Notes: generated by a model not told the origin, from the sequence alone. Shown: positions 1 through 7,510, counted from the first letter of the stretch. The stretch is DNA of 8,485 bases from Bacteroidales bacterium (GCA_030600865.1 JAUVUS010000081.1:1-8485); one strand, 5' to 3'. Translations and numbers: made by a program.

Positions 1-2117
1 GCAGTTCCTACTATTTCAATATCATCCTTTGTTTTAAATAATGTTATTAATCCAAAAAGAGATACGTCATGATCTTCTGCAATAACGATTTTTATTTTTC
101 CTGTTTCACTAATATTTTTTGAACCTGATAAATGCAGAGGAATAGTTAAGTTAATAATTGTACCAAATCCACTAAAATTATCTACTTCAAATTTTTTGTT
201 TACTCTTTTTAGTGTAGAGTTTAATTTTTCGTTTCTCTCAAATTCTGAAGAATCAATAAAAGCATTCTCCACTTCTATTAAAAGATTTACATAATCATTA
301 TGTTGTATTACTTGTAGATTAACATTGAGATTTTTGGCATACTCTGTAATTAAATCGATACAATAATCAGAAAATTCTATAATTATATCTTTTATTTCAG
401 ACTCAATTTCATACAAACCATTCTCAAGAAATAAGTAGAAACTAAGATTTAATAAATCTTTTTTATTAGTAATCAAATCCGAAAGGCGATTTTTAAGATC
501 TGTATCTGGTAAGGGTTTATTACTAATTTCCATCGAGATCGTTTTAACCTCTTCTATAGTTTCATCAACTTCTTCTACAATCTTATTAAATGATTCACTT
601 TTTAATTCATTACTTATTTCGTTAATTTTTGTTTTAAGACCGGATTTTTTTTTCTCGATATTATCTTCAATTTTATAACTAGAATCTTTTTCTATAGAAC
701 TGAACAGAGATTTTTTAATTTTAATTATTTTCAATCTGAGTTTAAAAATTAAGAAAGAAAGAAATGTTATTATAATAAAAATCAAAAAGTAAAAAATGTG
801 ACTATAAAAAAACGCTTCGTCTTTATAAAATTCATATAAATACCATTTGTCACCTATTTGAATAGATATTTGATTCGATCTCTTATTATAGCGTACAACT
901 GTAAGATTTACTTTCCCGGTATCGATAAGATTAAGTTTTGCTTTATATCTTAAATTATCAGAAACAACTATTAAATTCTCATTATCTTTAAAAATCAATT
1001 CATTTTTTGAATCTCCTGTTATATCCTCAAACTGTACAAACTTAGCTCTCTCTCTTTTAGTAATAACAAAAGCTTTACTCTTTTTTAAATCAGGAGTATA
1101 TTTAAGAATTTTATTACCTGAGAATAAGTAAATATTATTTTCGGAATCAGATATACTTGTTAACACTAAATTCGATTTATTCTCGATGTTTACTTCGTTT
1201 ATTCGTTCACCATGGAAATTATAAAGCATCAAGCTATTAAAAATATTTTCGGGATTAGTTCCACTATGTAAAACTGCTATTAACTTTTCGTTACCTGAAA
1301 GAACTGTATTAACAGTGATTTGTGATGATCCACCATAAGAGATTATTGGTTGAAATAAATAATCAAGATTATTATTGAGCACTATAAGCTGTGATTCGTT
1401 TCCATTACTGACAACATCAATTGACTGATTTGATACTATTATCTCTGGCTTACTATCCGAATTTAAATCTTCCACTAAAACCTGACAAGAAATATTTGTT
1501 GTAATTTCAGGAGATGAGCTTAGTACCTTATTGAAAATATCAAATGAAAAAATTCTCCCGGGAGTATCAGGATATCCCGCATTTACTGCAAACAAAAACT
1601 CTTTACATTCTTTTTGATTTAAGTTATATAACCCGATTGGTATAACTTGCAAATCAGAATTTGAACTACTAACTCTTGCAATAAACTCTTTTCCTACAAT
1701 TGGTTCTTTATCATTCTCAGGGTTTAATACATATAAAAAAAGAGAATCGGCCTTTTCAGTAAAAATAAATAGCTCTTTTATACTGTCGTTATTGTAATCT
1801 CCGGCAAATACTTTACAATTCTTAATCGGAGACTCAAAAAAGTTCCATAGAGATTTAAAATTATTCTGTGAATCGTATAAATACAAAGTTGGCTGAAAAA
1901 TTTTGTCGTAATGGTAATAATGTATTTTCTCGCTATTGCCATCATTATCTAAATCAAAATAGTATACCTCACCATTATTATTGAGTACTGATTCATCAAT
2001 CATTTCAGTATAATAACGAGGTAAATACCTGGCAAATAAAAAGATTACCAAAAGACTTAAAACAAACCCAATAACTATTGATTGAATTAAATAACTACGC
2101 CACTTTTTTATCACCAC
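1..2117 (-). CDS. Membrane sensor with FG-GAP-like repeats, degenerate histidine-kinase core and fused NarL-type receiver domain (3' end outside window)
   Basis: Reading frame open from a stop at 2136-2138 to the window edge; 705 codons are visible. The only plausible starts ahead of the first membrane segment are GTG codons at 2117 and 2114; the first ATG (2003, residue 39) would remove that segment. TM1 is about residues 10-28. A periplasmic sensor of about 400 residues carries FG-GAP/VCBS-like motifs: DLDNDGNSEKI (55-65), GDYNNDSIKEL (106-116), EDLNSDSKPEI (216-226), DITGDSKNEL (365-374). TM2 is about 436-458, then a charged helical linker. A NarX/NreB-like kinase core follows: TIEEVKTISMEI aligns with the second dimerisation helix, and GFGTIINLTIPL (650-661) with the end of the HATPase domain. 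The His site, N-box Asn and DxGxG box appear absent. With no stop between them, IKIVIAEDHD (675-684) begins a NarL-family receiver domain with its acidic pair. A LuxR-type HTH probably lies beyond the window. Inference: a phosphotransfer-dead sensor, or one driven by a partner kinase, regulating transcription directly. Confidence 0.85.
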   Translation of the reverse strand, partial: MVIKKWRSYLIQSIVIGFVLSLLVIFLFARYLPRYYTEMIDESVLNNNGEVYYFDLDNDGNSEKIHYYHYDKIFQPTLYLYDSQNNFKSLWNFFESPIKNCKVFAGDYNNDSIKELFIFTEKADSLFLYVLNPENDKEPIVGKEFIARVSSSNSDLQVIPIGLYNLNQKECKEFLFAVNAGYPDTPGRIFSFDIFNKVLSSSPEITTNISCQVLVEDLNSDSKPEIIVSNQSIDVVSNGNESQLIVLNNNLDYLFQPIISYGGSSQITVNTVLSGNEKLIAVLHSGTNPENIFNSLMLYNFHGERINEVNIENKSNLVLTSISDSENNIYLFSGNKILKYTPDLKKSKAFVITKRERAKFVQFEDITGDSKNELIFKDNENLIVVSDNLRYKAKLNLIDTGKVNLTVVRYNKRSNQISIQIGDKWYLYEFYKDEAFFYSHIFYFLIFIIITFLSFLIFKLRLKIIKIKKSLFSSIEKDSSYKIEDNIEKKKSGLKTKINEISNELKSESFNKIVEEVDETIEEVKTISMEISNKPLPDTDLKNRLSDLITNKKDLLNLSFYLFLENGLYEIESEIKDIIIEFSDYCIDLITEYAKNLNVNLQVIQHNDYVNLLIEVENAFIDSSEFERNEKLNSTLKRVNKKFEVDNFSGFGTIINLTIPLHLSGSKNISETGKIKIVIAEDHDVSLFGLITLFKTKDDIEIVGT

Positions 2118-2204
2118 ACAGAATTTTTCTCGTTTTTAAAATTGAATGTCGAATTTAATACTATTTCTTCAATAAAAAAAATGATTCAAACACTAATTAG
2201 CCCG

Positions 2205-2222
2205 GAAAATTCGTGAATTTTC
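2205..2222. repeat. Short perfect hairpin
   Basis: GAAAATT at 2205-2211 pairs with AATTTTC at 2216-2222 around a 4-base loop (CGTG). It lies about 90 bp upstream of the sensor-gene start. No T-run follows the stem, so it is not an obvious terminator. It may be an operator or a leader-RNA hairpin. Confidence 0.5.
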
Positions 2223-2242
2223 TACGATAAAGTAATATCAAC

Positions 2243-2275
2243 AAATTTAGGGTTTTAGACAACCCCAAATTTGGG
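2243..2275. repeat. Twelve-pair hairpin with an alternative 12-bp palindrome
   Basis: AAATTTAGGGTT (2243-2254) pairs with AACCCCAAATTT (2261-2272) with a single A/C mismatch around a 6-base loop. The right arm also forms part of a perfect palindrome, CCCAAATTTGGG, at 2264-2275. The two pairings are mutually exclusive. No clear T-tract follows on either strand. The role is unknown: operator, transposon remnant or structured leader are all possible. Confidence 0.6.
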
Positions 2276-2294
2276 TATTACTAAATCGGGATTT

Positions 2295-2363
2295 CCCGCA
2301 TTGCCTCCCACTATCCATCATGCATTCATACAATTCGTTACACTTTTGTATGAATAATGCGGG
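2295..2363. repeat. Nested inverted repeat, 18-bp arms with one arm interrupted
   Basis: Outer arms CCCGCATT (2295-2302) and AATGCGGG (2356-2363) are perfect. Inner arms ATTCATACAA (2324-2333) and TTGTATGAAT (2346-2355) are perfect around a 12-base loop. On one side the two arms are contiguous, giving CCCGCATTATTCATACAA on the minus strand; on the other they are separated by 21 bases (2303-2323). TTAA lies next to the uninterrupted arm (2364-2367). This has the look of facing ends of a small transposable element or a structured RNA; I could not identify a family from memory with certainty. Confidence 0.6.
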
Positions 2364-2530
2364 TTAATTAACAGATTAGGATTTTATTTTATAAGAATAG
2401 CTCAAATATTAAATTTAACTAATTTTTTAAACTGGAAAACAGAAAATAATAATTGGTAGTTTTTAAATTACTATATAAAAGAAAAATCGTGAATAACGTG
2501 AACGGAATATAACTCTAAACAAAATTTATT

Positions 2531-2544
2531 TTTTTGTCGGGGTG
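2531..2544. repeat. Putative att site, distal copy of the tRNA-Pro 3' end
   Basis: TTTTTGTCGGGGTG here is identical to 7732-7745, which is the 3' acceptor strand and discriminator of tRNA-Pro plus its immediate downstream bases. The similarity continues with a one-base length difference into the T-arm: AATCCT precedes CACCCCGA on the minus strand at both sites. The GC-rich core stands out in AT-rich surroundings. It starts 7 bp past the stop codon of the restriction-modification gene. The likely reading is the tRNA 3' end displaced when an element integrated; a relic of a lost tRNA gene is the alternative. Confidence 0.6.
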
Positions 2545-2551
2545 TAAAGGA

Positions 2552-5500
2552 TTATTCATTTTCTACAATCTCAATCTCTTCTTTAGTTAAACTATAAAGT
2601 TCAAATATAATTTTGTCTATTTTACTTTCCTCTTCTGAACAGTTAATCATAGGGTCAAATTTCTTTTTCTCAAGTATATTATCAACTAATTCAATAATAT
2701 TCTTTTTAAAATTTTCATCTATTTTTGGCAAAGGAGTTATTTCCAAATATTTAATTTTTAAATTTACATCAAGGAAATTCATCCTAAAATAAAAATTCAT
2801 CAGTTCTGAATTTAAAAGTGCTAATACAAACTTTAATTCGTTTGTATTATTATTTTTCGAATTCATAAAAATTACACCATCTCCCAAGAAAAATCCCTTT
2901 TCATCAAAAGTCCCGACTAATCTTTTTCTTAATGTTTGATTTCTTATTTTTTGAAATAAGATTTTTGGAGCTAAAAAGTATTTTTCATCTCTAGGCCATT
3001 GTAATGAATACCACGGAATTGAACCATTCTTCACTTCTCTTCTTTTCTCTAATTTTGGTTTAAAATCTAGCAACCACTCTTTTGTCTTAGGATAATTTTC
3101 AATTTTAATATTCTTATTTAGATATAAAATCTTCTTTTTAGCTGTACTATTTATAGAGTAATTCTTAAAATCCGATCCTAACAAATAAGGCTTTAATAAA
3201 TCAGGCTCAAACCTTTCATGACCATCAAGGTGAATAAAGGCTTCATTAAGCCCAGATACGATACCTTGTATAATATGAAAATCTTCAGAAATTATTTTAT
3301 CTTTTAATCCATCTACTTTATTACAAATAACAAGTTCATTATTTGAACTTAACGTTATTGAATAATCGTTTTTTATAAAAAGATCCTGTTTGCTAAAAAA
3401 TCTAGATTTTATAAACAATTCTCCATTTTGAGTTTCACTTAACTTTATTTCAATTTCATGTTCATCAATATTAGAATTATTTTGATATTCGAAAACAATA
3501 GTATCATTATTTGCATCTTCAAAAATATTCGCTCCAACATAATCAACCTTTAGCAACTTTGTTGTTATCAATAATTCCTTTCGAATTAGACTAAATGCAG
3601 CGTTCTTTAGGAACTGCATAGGTATAATGTAAGTAAGAACTCCATCAAGTTTTAATATGCTTTTTCCAAATTCAGTAAACAAAGCAAATAAATCAATTCT
3701 ACTTGAAGCATTTTGATAAAAATTAAAAATGTAGTCACGCTCTTCAATATCAATTCCGCTGACTGCAACGTAAGGTGGATTTCCTATCAACACATCAAAT
3801 CCAATAAAATCACCTTCATCATTTAAAACTTCCGGAAACTCAAAACGCCATTCAAAAGCATTTTCATAAATTTTATTGTTCCTGATTTCTTCCAGTTCGG
3901 TTTCCAGTTTTTCAATATCGCCGGTAAGTTTATTTACCTTTTTATTCCACTCTGCTTTTTCTTTTTTCGTTTGCTCGAATATTTTAGTTTGAGTGGTTAA
4001 AGCAAACAATTCTCCTTTTAGCTTATTAAGCCTTATAACTCGTTTGTCATTGGTTGCTATTTCGCTTTCAAAATCATTTTTAATTTTATCAATGAGCAAT
4101 ACCATAGACTGCTTTTCTTCTTTACTTTTTGCATTTCGGTAAGTCATTACAGCCAGGCGGTAACTGTCAATTGTCCATTTGCTCTTTTTTAGTGCTTTTT
4201 TAATATCAGCATCTAAAGCATAACGGCTTATAAGCGAGTTTCCACATTTTATATTAATATCAATATTAGGAAGTGTCTCCAATTCTTCTGTTCCTTGCCT
4301 GTAATAAGCATTCTTTAAAAGCTCAATCCATAAACGCAAGCGGCAAATTTTAACTGAGTTTGGGTTAATATCTACACCAAACAAGCAGTTCTCAATAATA
4401 GTTTGTTTCTCATGAAATAAAGCTTCCTGTACTCTTTGGCTTTCATGGCTATTTGGGTTGTATTCAAAAAAACTGCCATCTTCATCAGTTATGATCAACT
4501 CGTCGTTCACTACTTCTACATGATAATCACGGAATGTTTTTCCTTCCCTGTCGAGTAAAATTTTCAGTTCGCTTTTAATAGTTATAATCTCATTTAATGC
4601 AGAAACCAAAAAGTGTCCTGAACCTACTGCCGGATCACAAATCTTTAGACTATTGATAATATTGTTTGCTTCTTTTTTATCTTCAATTTTATTATAAAGC
4701 TCATTAAAATCTTTACAATCCCAATTCTTAGTTTCATTAAATTTCTGAACCACTGCCCTGCGAATAGTTTCCCTGGCCATATACATAGTTATAAAACCGG
4801 GAGTAAAAAACGAGCCGTCTTTGTAACCGTTTATTTTTTCAAATATTAAACCAAGTACCGATGCATTAATTAATCTTTTATTATCTTCTTGTATATCTTC
4901 AGATCCCTCACTGGCAAAATCATAAGCCTCCAAAAAACGAAAAAGATATTCCAGTGTATTCATTTCGCTTTTTAAACGTTTTCCTGTTTTATCTTTAAGT
5001 ACAGTAGAATTTATTATCGGAATGTTATATTCATCTTCCAGGTTACTTATACGAATTGTTTTATGTTCTAATTCGTTGGGTTCAAACAAAGAACTGTTCA
5101 GGTAAGGTATTTTACTAAATTTCTTTTTTACTAATTCGCTTCGTTCACTTTCTTTAATGGCAAGTACCTGAAAGAACAATTTGTTTAATGCATCGTAATC
5201 AGGTATATGTTCAATGTTTAAAAATTTATATGAACTATCACCCTTATGATATTTGATTAATTGTCCTTCGAGTAATTTTAAAAACAAAATACGATTAATC
5301 CATGTTATCCCTAATTCCAAAGCAACACTATACAGTTGTTCATTTTTAGTTGCTCCGTAATTCGAAGCTTTTATCTGACCGAGACAATCTTCATATTGTA
5401 AAATTGTCATTGTATTTTCTATCAAAGAGCCCGGATTTCTTTCTTTTTCAGGTTTTCGCCCAATAAGCTTTTTGCTGCCTTCCTTTGTTTCGCTTAAACC

Positions 5501-6244
5501 TAGAATGTGCAATAATTCAGTATAAAAAGATTTATCAAGACTATTGCTATCATTTACAAAAGGCAACTTTAGTAAATGTTCAGGAGATAATAATTTGTAT
5601 AGTGCTATAAGTTTATTATCATCCTTTTTATCATCATTCCGCAAAGGTTTCCCGTATTCCCGGATATCGAAATATGTAAAATCAATTTCATTTTTAATAT
5701 TTTCGATAGCAGGTTCTGCTATTTCTTTGTAAAAGAAATCTGTTTTAGTTCCCGATAGCCTGGCTTCTTCAAAATCTGTAAATTGTTTAACCAATGCTTT
5801 ATTCTGAGCAAATTCTTTTTCGAAAATACTTGCATCGAATATAAACCACTCGTAAATGTTTGTAGCTACAACAAATTTTATTTCAAGATTCTTTAATGTA
5901 ATTCGTTCTCGTAAATAGTATAAAACTAATTCCTGTAATGCTTTTGAATTAACCTTATCCTTTCTAAGCATTTCAGATTTGTTGGTTGGTTTTTTGGCTT
6001 CGATAACCACTCCAACAGTACTCTTTGCATCTTTACCATTATGAATAACCAAGTCGGTTCTTCCCTTGGTATTTATAAAATGGTTGTCTTTGTAGTATGT
6101 GTCTTTTAAAAACTGAGAAACTAAATTCTTATGAAATTCTTCGGATTCACTTTCATTAATCGTATCTAAAAGCTGAATAAGATTTGCTTTAAAATTCTCA
6201 ATTTCGCTTCTATTTGGTTTTACTTTTAGAAAAGCATTAAACAA
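2552..6244 (-). CDS. Type IIG-like restriction-modification protein: PD-(D/E)xK nuclease, N6-adenine methyltransferase and TaqI/Eco57I-like specificity region in one chain
   Basis: A 1230-residue bifunctional enzyme expected to methylate adenine at its own recognition site and cleave unmodified DNA. The N-terminus shows a nuclease-like pattern: GRTDLVIHN (Asp64), then GVVIEAKKP (Glu82, Lys84). A helical connector covers about 200-470. Methyltransferase motifs follow: SFFTPGFI near 478-485, motif I DPAVGSGHF (537-545), VDINPNSV (624-631), CGNSLI (667-672), and NPPY at 822-825, the N6-adenine signature. A charged, coiled-coil-like stretch (about 730-790) sits between motif I and NPPY. The C-terminus (about 985-1175) resembles Eco57I/TaqI-type target recognition, including LLGSDFKNY and EITPLPKI. 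Length fits a fused type IIG enzyme; BREX PglX usually lacks the nuclease. The start is TTG at 6244, the next in-frame Met being residue 92. The gene begins 62 bp after the nucleotidyltransferase gene, possibly in the same operon. Target sequence unknown. Confidence 0.9.
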   Translation of the reverse strand: MFNAFLKVKPNRSEIENFKANLIQLLDTINESESEEFHKNLVSQFLKDTYYKDNHFINTKGRTDLVIHNGKDAKSTVGVVIEAKKPTNKSEMLRKDKVNSKALQELVLYYLRERITLKNLEIKFVVATNIYEWFIFDASIFEKEFAQNKALVKQFTDFEEARLSGTKTDFFYKEIAEPAIENIKNEIDFTYFDIREYGKPLRNDDKKDDNKLIALYKLLSPEHLLKLPFVNDSNSLDKSFYTELLHILGLSETKEGSKKLIGRKPEKERNPGSLIENTMTILQYEDCLGQIKASNYGATKNEQLYSVALELGITWINRILFLKLLEGQLIKYHKGDSSYKFLNIEHIPDYDALNKLFFQVLAIKESERSELVKKKFSKIPYLNSSLFEPNELEHKTIRISNLEDEYNIPIINSTVLKDKTGKRLKSEMNTLEYLFRFLEAYDFASEGSEDIQEDNKRLINASVLGLIFEKINGYKDGSFFTPGFITMYMARETIRRAVVQKFNETKNWDCKDFNELYNKIEDKKEANNIINSLKICDPAVGSGHFLVSALNEIITIKSELKILLDREGKTFRDYHVEVVNDELIITDEDGSFFEYNPNSHESQRVQEALFHEKQTIIENCLFGVDINPNSVKICRLRLWIELLKNAYYRQGTEELETLPNIDINIKCGNSLISRYALDADIKKALKKSKWTIDSYRLAVMTYRNAKSKEEKQSMVLLIDKIKNDFESEIATNDKRVIRLNKLKGELFALTTQTKIFEQTKKEKAEWNKKVNKLTGDIEKLETELEEIRNNKIYENAFEWRFEFPEVLNDEGDFIGFDVLIGNPPYVAVSGIDIEERDYIFNFYQNASSRIDLFALFTEFGKSILKLDGVLTYIIPMQFLKNAAFSLIRKELLITTKLLKVDYVGANIFEDANNDTIVFEYQNNSNIDEHEIEIKLSETQNGELFIKSRFFSKQDLFIKNDYSITLSSNNELVICNKVDGLKDKIISEDFHIIQGIVSGLNEAFIHLDGHERFEPDLLKPYLLGSDFKNYSINSTAKKKILYLNKNIKIENYPKTKEWLLDFKPKLEKRREVKNGSIPWYSLQWPRDEKYFLAPKILFQKIRNQTLRKRLVGTFDEKGFFLGDGVIFMNSKNNNTNELKFVLALLNSELMNFYFRMNFLDVNLKIKYLEITPLPKIDENFKKNIIELVDNILEKKKFDPMINCSEEESKIDKIIFELYSLTKEEIEIVENE

Positions 6245-6264
6245 AGCTTTTCTAAAAGTAAAAC
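6217..6264. repeat. Perfect 19-bp inverted repeat enclosing the TTG start of the restriction-modification gene
   Basis: GTTTTACTTTTAGAAAAGC at 6217-6235 is the exact reverse complement of 6246-6264, with a 10-base loop at 6236-6245. The TTG start codon (6244-6242) is inside the loop, and one arm encodes residues AFLKVK. In mRNA this would form a stem strong enough to affect ribosome access. On DNA it could be a dimeric-protein operator. It could also be an inverted duplication left by a rearrangement. The stem is A/U-rich but perfectly paired. Confidence 0.85.
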
Positions 6265-6279
6265 AAGGTTTAATTTCAT
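6226..6279 (-). CDS. Possible leucine-rich leader peptide (17 codons) overlapping the start of the restriction-modification gene
   Basis: ATG at 6279-6277 opens a 17-residue frame, MKLNLVLLLEKLCLMLF, ending with TAA at 6228-6226. It is read in a different frame from the restriction-modification gene and passes straight through the inverted repeat that encloses the TTG start. Eight of 17 residues are leucine. A ribosome translating it would unwind the stem and could expose the downstream start. There is no obvious Shine-Dalgarno, so this is a hypothesis resting on position alone. Confidence 0.2.
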   Translation of the reverse strand: MKLNLVLLLEKLCLMLF

Positions 6280-6306
6280 AATATATTTAGGGCTTCAATT
6301 ATTCTG

Positions 6307-6996
6307 TTATTCAATTTCAGCGATATTTTGCATTAACTCTTCAATTAGTTCTGTACTATCAGAATCTGAACCTAGAGGCAATACACATTCAATGCCCTCA
6401 GTTAGGTTATCATTTTTTAATAAACTTGAAAATTCATCTTTTAAATATGTTTTAACTTCTGAGTTAGCATTTTCAATATTGTCCAAAATGTTAAGAGAAT
6501 TATCAAGTACATAAATAATATCTTCAAAATCGCGACTTTGCCTTAAGTCTTCACCTCCGCGATTTTTATGAGCTTCAAATTTTGCAGCCAGATAATATTC
6601 GGGAGAAAAAACAAAAATTTCAGTTCCATCAGGAAGTACTTCTTTTATTTTATTCTCAATTCCGTCTCCATACCATTTATTACTAAATCCGAGAACATCT
6701 GAATCGGTTGGCATTACATCAACCTTTATTCCTTTATATAAAAATCTACATATTGGAGCTCCTTTAGATGTGTCATGAGCAAATCCTCTTGCTCTAAGGT
6801 TCTCTTCTAATTGTGCATGTGCAATTCGCGAACTTAATTCGATAACACAATCCACATCAGTTGTTGGTCGAATATCAGAGGCAGCAGGATCATCAGCATA
6901 AAGCTCTGCGACAACTCCTCCAACAAAGACCATATCATTTTTCAATTCTCCTAAACCTTTTGCTACTGTTTGTAGCATATCAATATTATTTGGCAT
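6307..6996 (-). CDS. Pol-beta-fold nucleotidyltransferase, AbiEii/MenT-like putative toxin
   Basis: A 229-residue protein with the hallmark of small nucleotidyltransferases: VGGVVAELY (25-33; the GG of the GG/S motif at 26-27) followed by TTDVDCVIEL (45-54), where Asp47 and Asp49 are the metal-binding pair. KVDVMP (91-96, Asp93) is the likely third carboxylate. The helical half carries LAAKFEAHKNR (136-146) and SRDFEDI (154-160), which match the K-x-x-A...R-D-x-x-D pattern of the AbiEii/DUF1814 group. The family transfers nucleotides, in MenT toxins onto tRNA ends, but the substrate here is unknown. It is shorter than typical AbiEii (about 300 residues). ATG at 6996 overlaps the upstream regulator gene by 11 bp, so translation is probably coupled. 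The partner is a winged-helix protein, not HEPN, which argues against MNT/HEPN. Family assignment is firm at fold level; the toxin role is inferred. Confidence 0.8.
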   Translation of the reverse strand: MPNNIDMLQTVAKGLGELKNDMVFVGGVVAELYADDPAASDIRPTTDVDCVIELSSRIAHAQLEENLRARGFAHDTSKGAPICRFLYKGIKVDVMPTDSDVLGFSNKWYGDGIENKIKEVLPDGTEIFVFSPEYYLAAKFEAHKNRGGEDLRQSRDFEDIIYVLDNSLNILDNIENANSEVKTYLKDEFSSLLKNDNLTEGIECVLPLGSDSDSTELIEELMQNIAEIE

Positions 6997-7510
6997 AATG
7001 TAAACGTTTTTTCAATTCATCAATTGCTATTTTTATTTCTCTTACTCGTCCTACTCTTATTGTATCAACAATAACCAAAAGCTCATAAAACAATTCATCT
7101 TCCTGAACCATCCCAGGTAAAGTTTTATATAGTGGTTCAATTGCCTGTCCTCGCTTATTACCTTTTGCATAAGGCCAGACATAAACATCTTCACCCTGAG
7201 AAATATGTTCATTTATTGGTGGTGCAGAGTGTGCAGTAGGAATTCCCCTTACCATTGCTCCCGGTTCAGCTGGGAATACATATTTTAATCCATAAATTAA
7301 AAACTCAATAAATGAATTAATATGTACTTTCCGCTTTTTTGAATCAATTAGTCCTGCAATCTTACACCTATTTAAAACCTCAGATATTTCTGATGGACTA
7401 ATTCGTAAAGAATATGCCAAATCCGAATTATACCATTCATCATGCTTAACTGCAATTATCTTCAATAAGACAACTATGTCTTGAGGACGCATCCCGTTGT
7501 GTTTTTTCAT
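6986..7510 (-). CDS. Winged-helix regulator, putative antitoxin/autorepressor of the nucleotidyltransferase
   Basis: 174 residues from ATG 7510 (MKKHNGMRPQDIVV). The frame can be extended to a GTG at 7594, but that extension runs across the repeat cluster and the promoter-like box at 7525-7560 and looks non-coding; an ATG at 7495 is another option. An N-terminal winged helix is visible: MRPQDIVVLLKIIAVKH, then SDLAYSLRISPSEISEVLNR (residues about 30-49) as helix-turn-helix, and a basic wing (DSKKRKVHI). A conserved middle block, RGIPTAHSAPP, and a C-terminal helical part (ELLVIVDTIRVGRVREIKIA) follow. I recognise this arrangement as recurrent upstream of small nucleotidyltransferase genes but cannot give a family name with certainty. 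The 3' end overlaps the nucleotidyltransferase gene by 11 bp. The likely role is DNA binding at the upstream repeats and control of the two-gene operon. Confidence 0.75.
   Translation of the reverse strand: MKKHNGMRPQDIVVLLKIIAVKHDEWYNSDLAYSLRISPSEISEVLNRCKIAGLIDSKKRKVHINSFIEFLIYGLKYVFPAEPGAMVRGIPTAHSAPPINEHISQGEDVYVWPYAKGNKRGQAIEPLYKTLPGMVQEDELFYELLVIVDTIRVGRVREIKIAIDELKKRLHYAK

Larger units (their letters stand above)
2118..2530. other. Hairpin-rich intergenic region
   Basis: About 410 bp between the restriction-modification gene and the sensor gene with no convincing coding frame. It holds at least three inverted-repeat structures (listed separately at 2205-2222, 2243-2275 and 2295-2363). 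A further short pairing, CGGGA/TCCCG at 2287-2298, would compete with the last of these. The part nearest the restriction-modification gene (2400-2530) is plain AT-rich sequence with a short direct repeat CGTGAA around 2488-2500. I see no clear rho-independent terminator for the restriction-modification gene and no strong promoter for the sensor gene; TAGTGTTTG on the minus strand near 2190 is only an approximate match to the Bacteroidota -7 box. Confidence 0.6.

Noticed and set aside
2001..2003. ATG at residue 39 as start of the sensor gene
   Set aside because: It would discard a good membrane segment (IVIGFVLSLLVIFLF) that is in frame from the GTG codons at 2117/2114.
2185..2200. Promoter for the sensor gene (TAGTGTTTG)
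   Set aside because: It has one extra base relative to TAnnTTTG and no clear -33 element, so it is too weak to list as a feature.
5544..5732. 62-codon open frame on the plus strand
   Set aside because: It lies antisense inside the restriction-modification gene, whose protein sequence there is continuous and family-like; the plus-strand frame shows no recognisable domain.
2552..6244. BREX PglX or a type I HsdM
   Set aside because: The N-terminal D...ExK nuclease pattern and a fused C-terminal specificity region fit type IIG; no other BREX genes, hsdR or hsdS are present here.
6307..7510. MNT/HEPN toxin-antitoxin pair
   Set aside because: The partner protein has a winged helix and no Rx4-6H HEPN motif.
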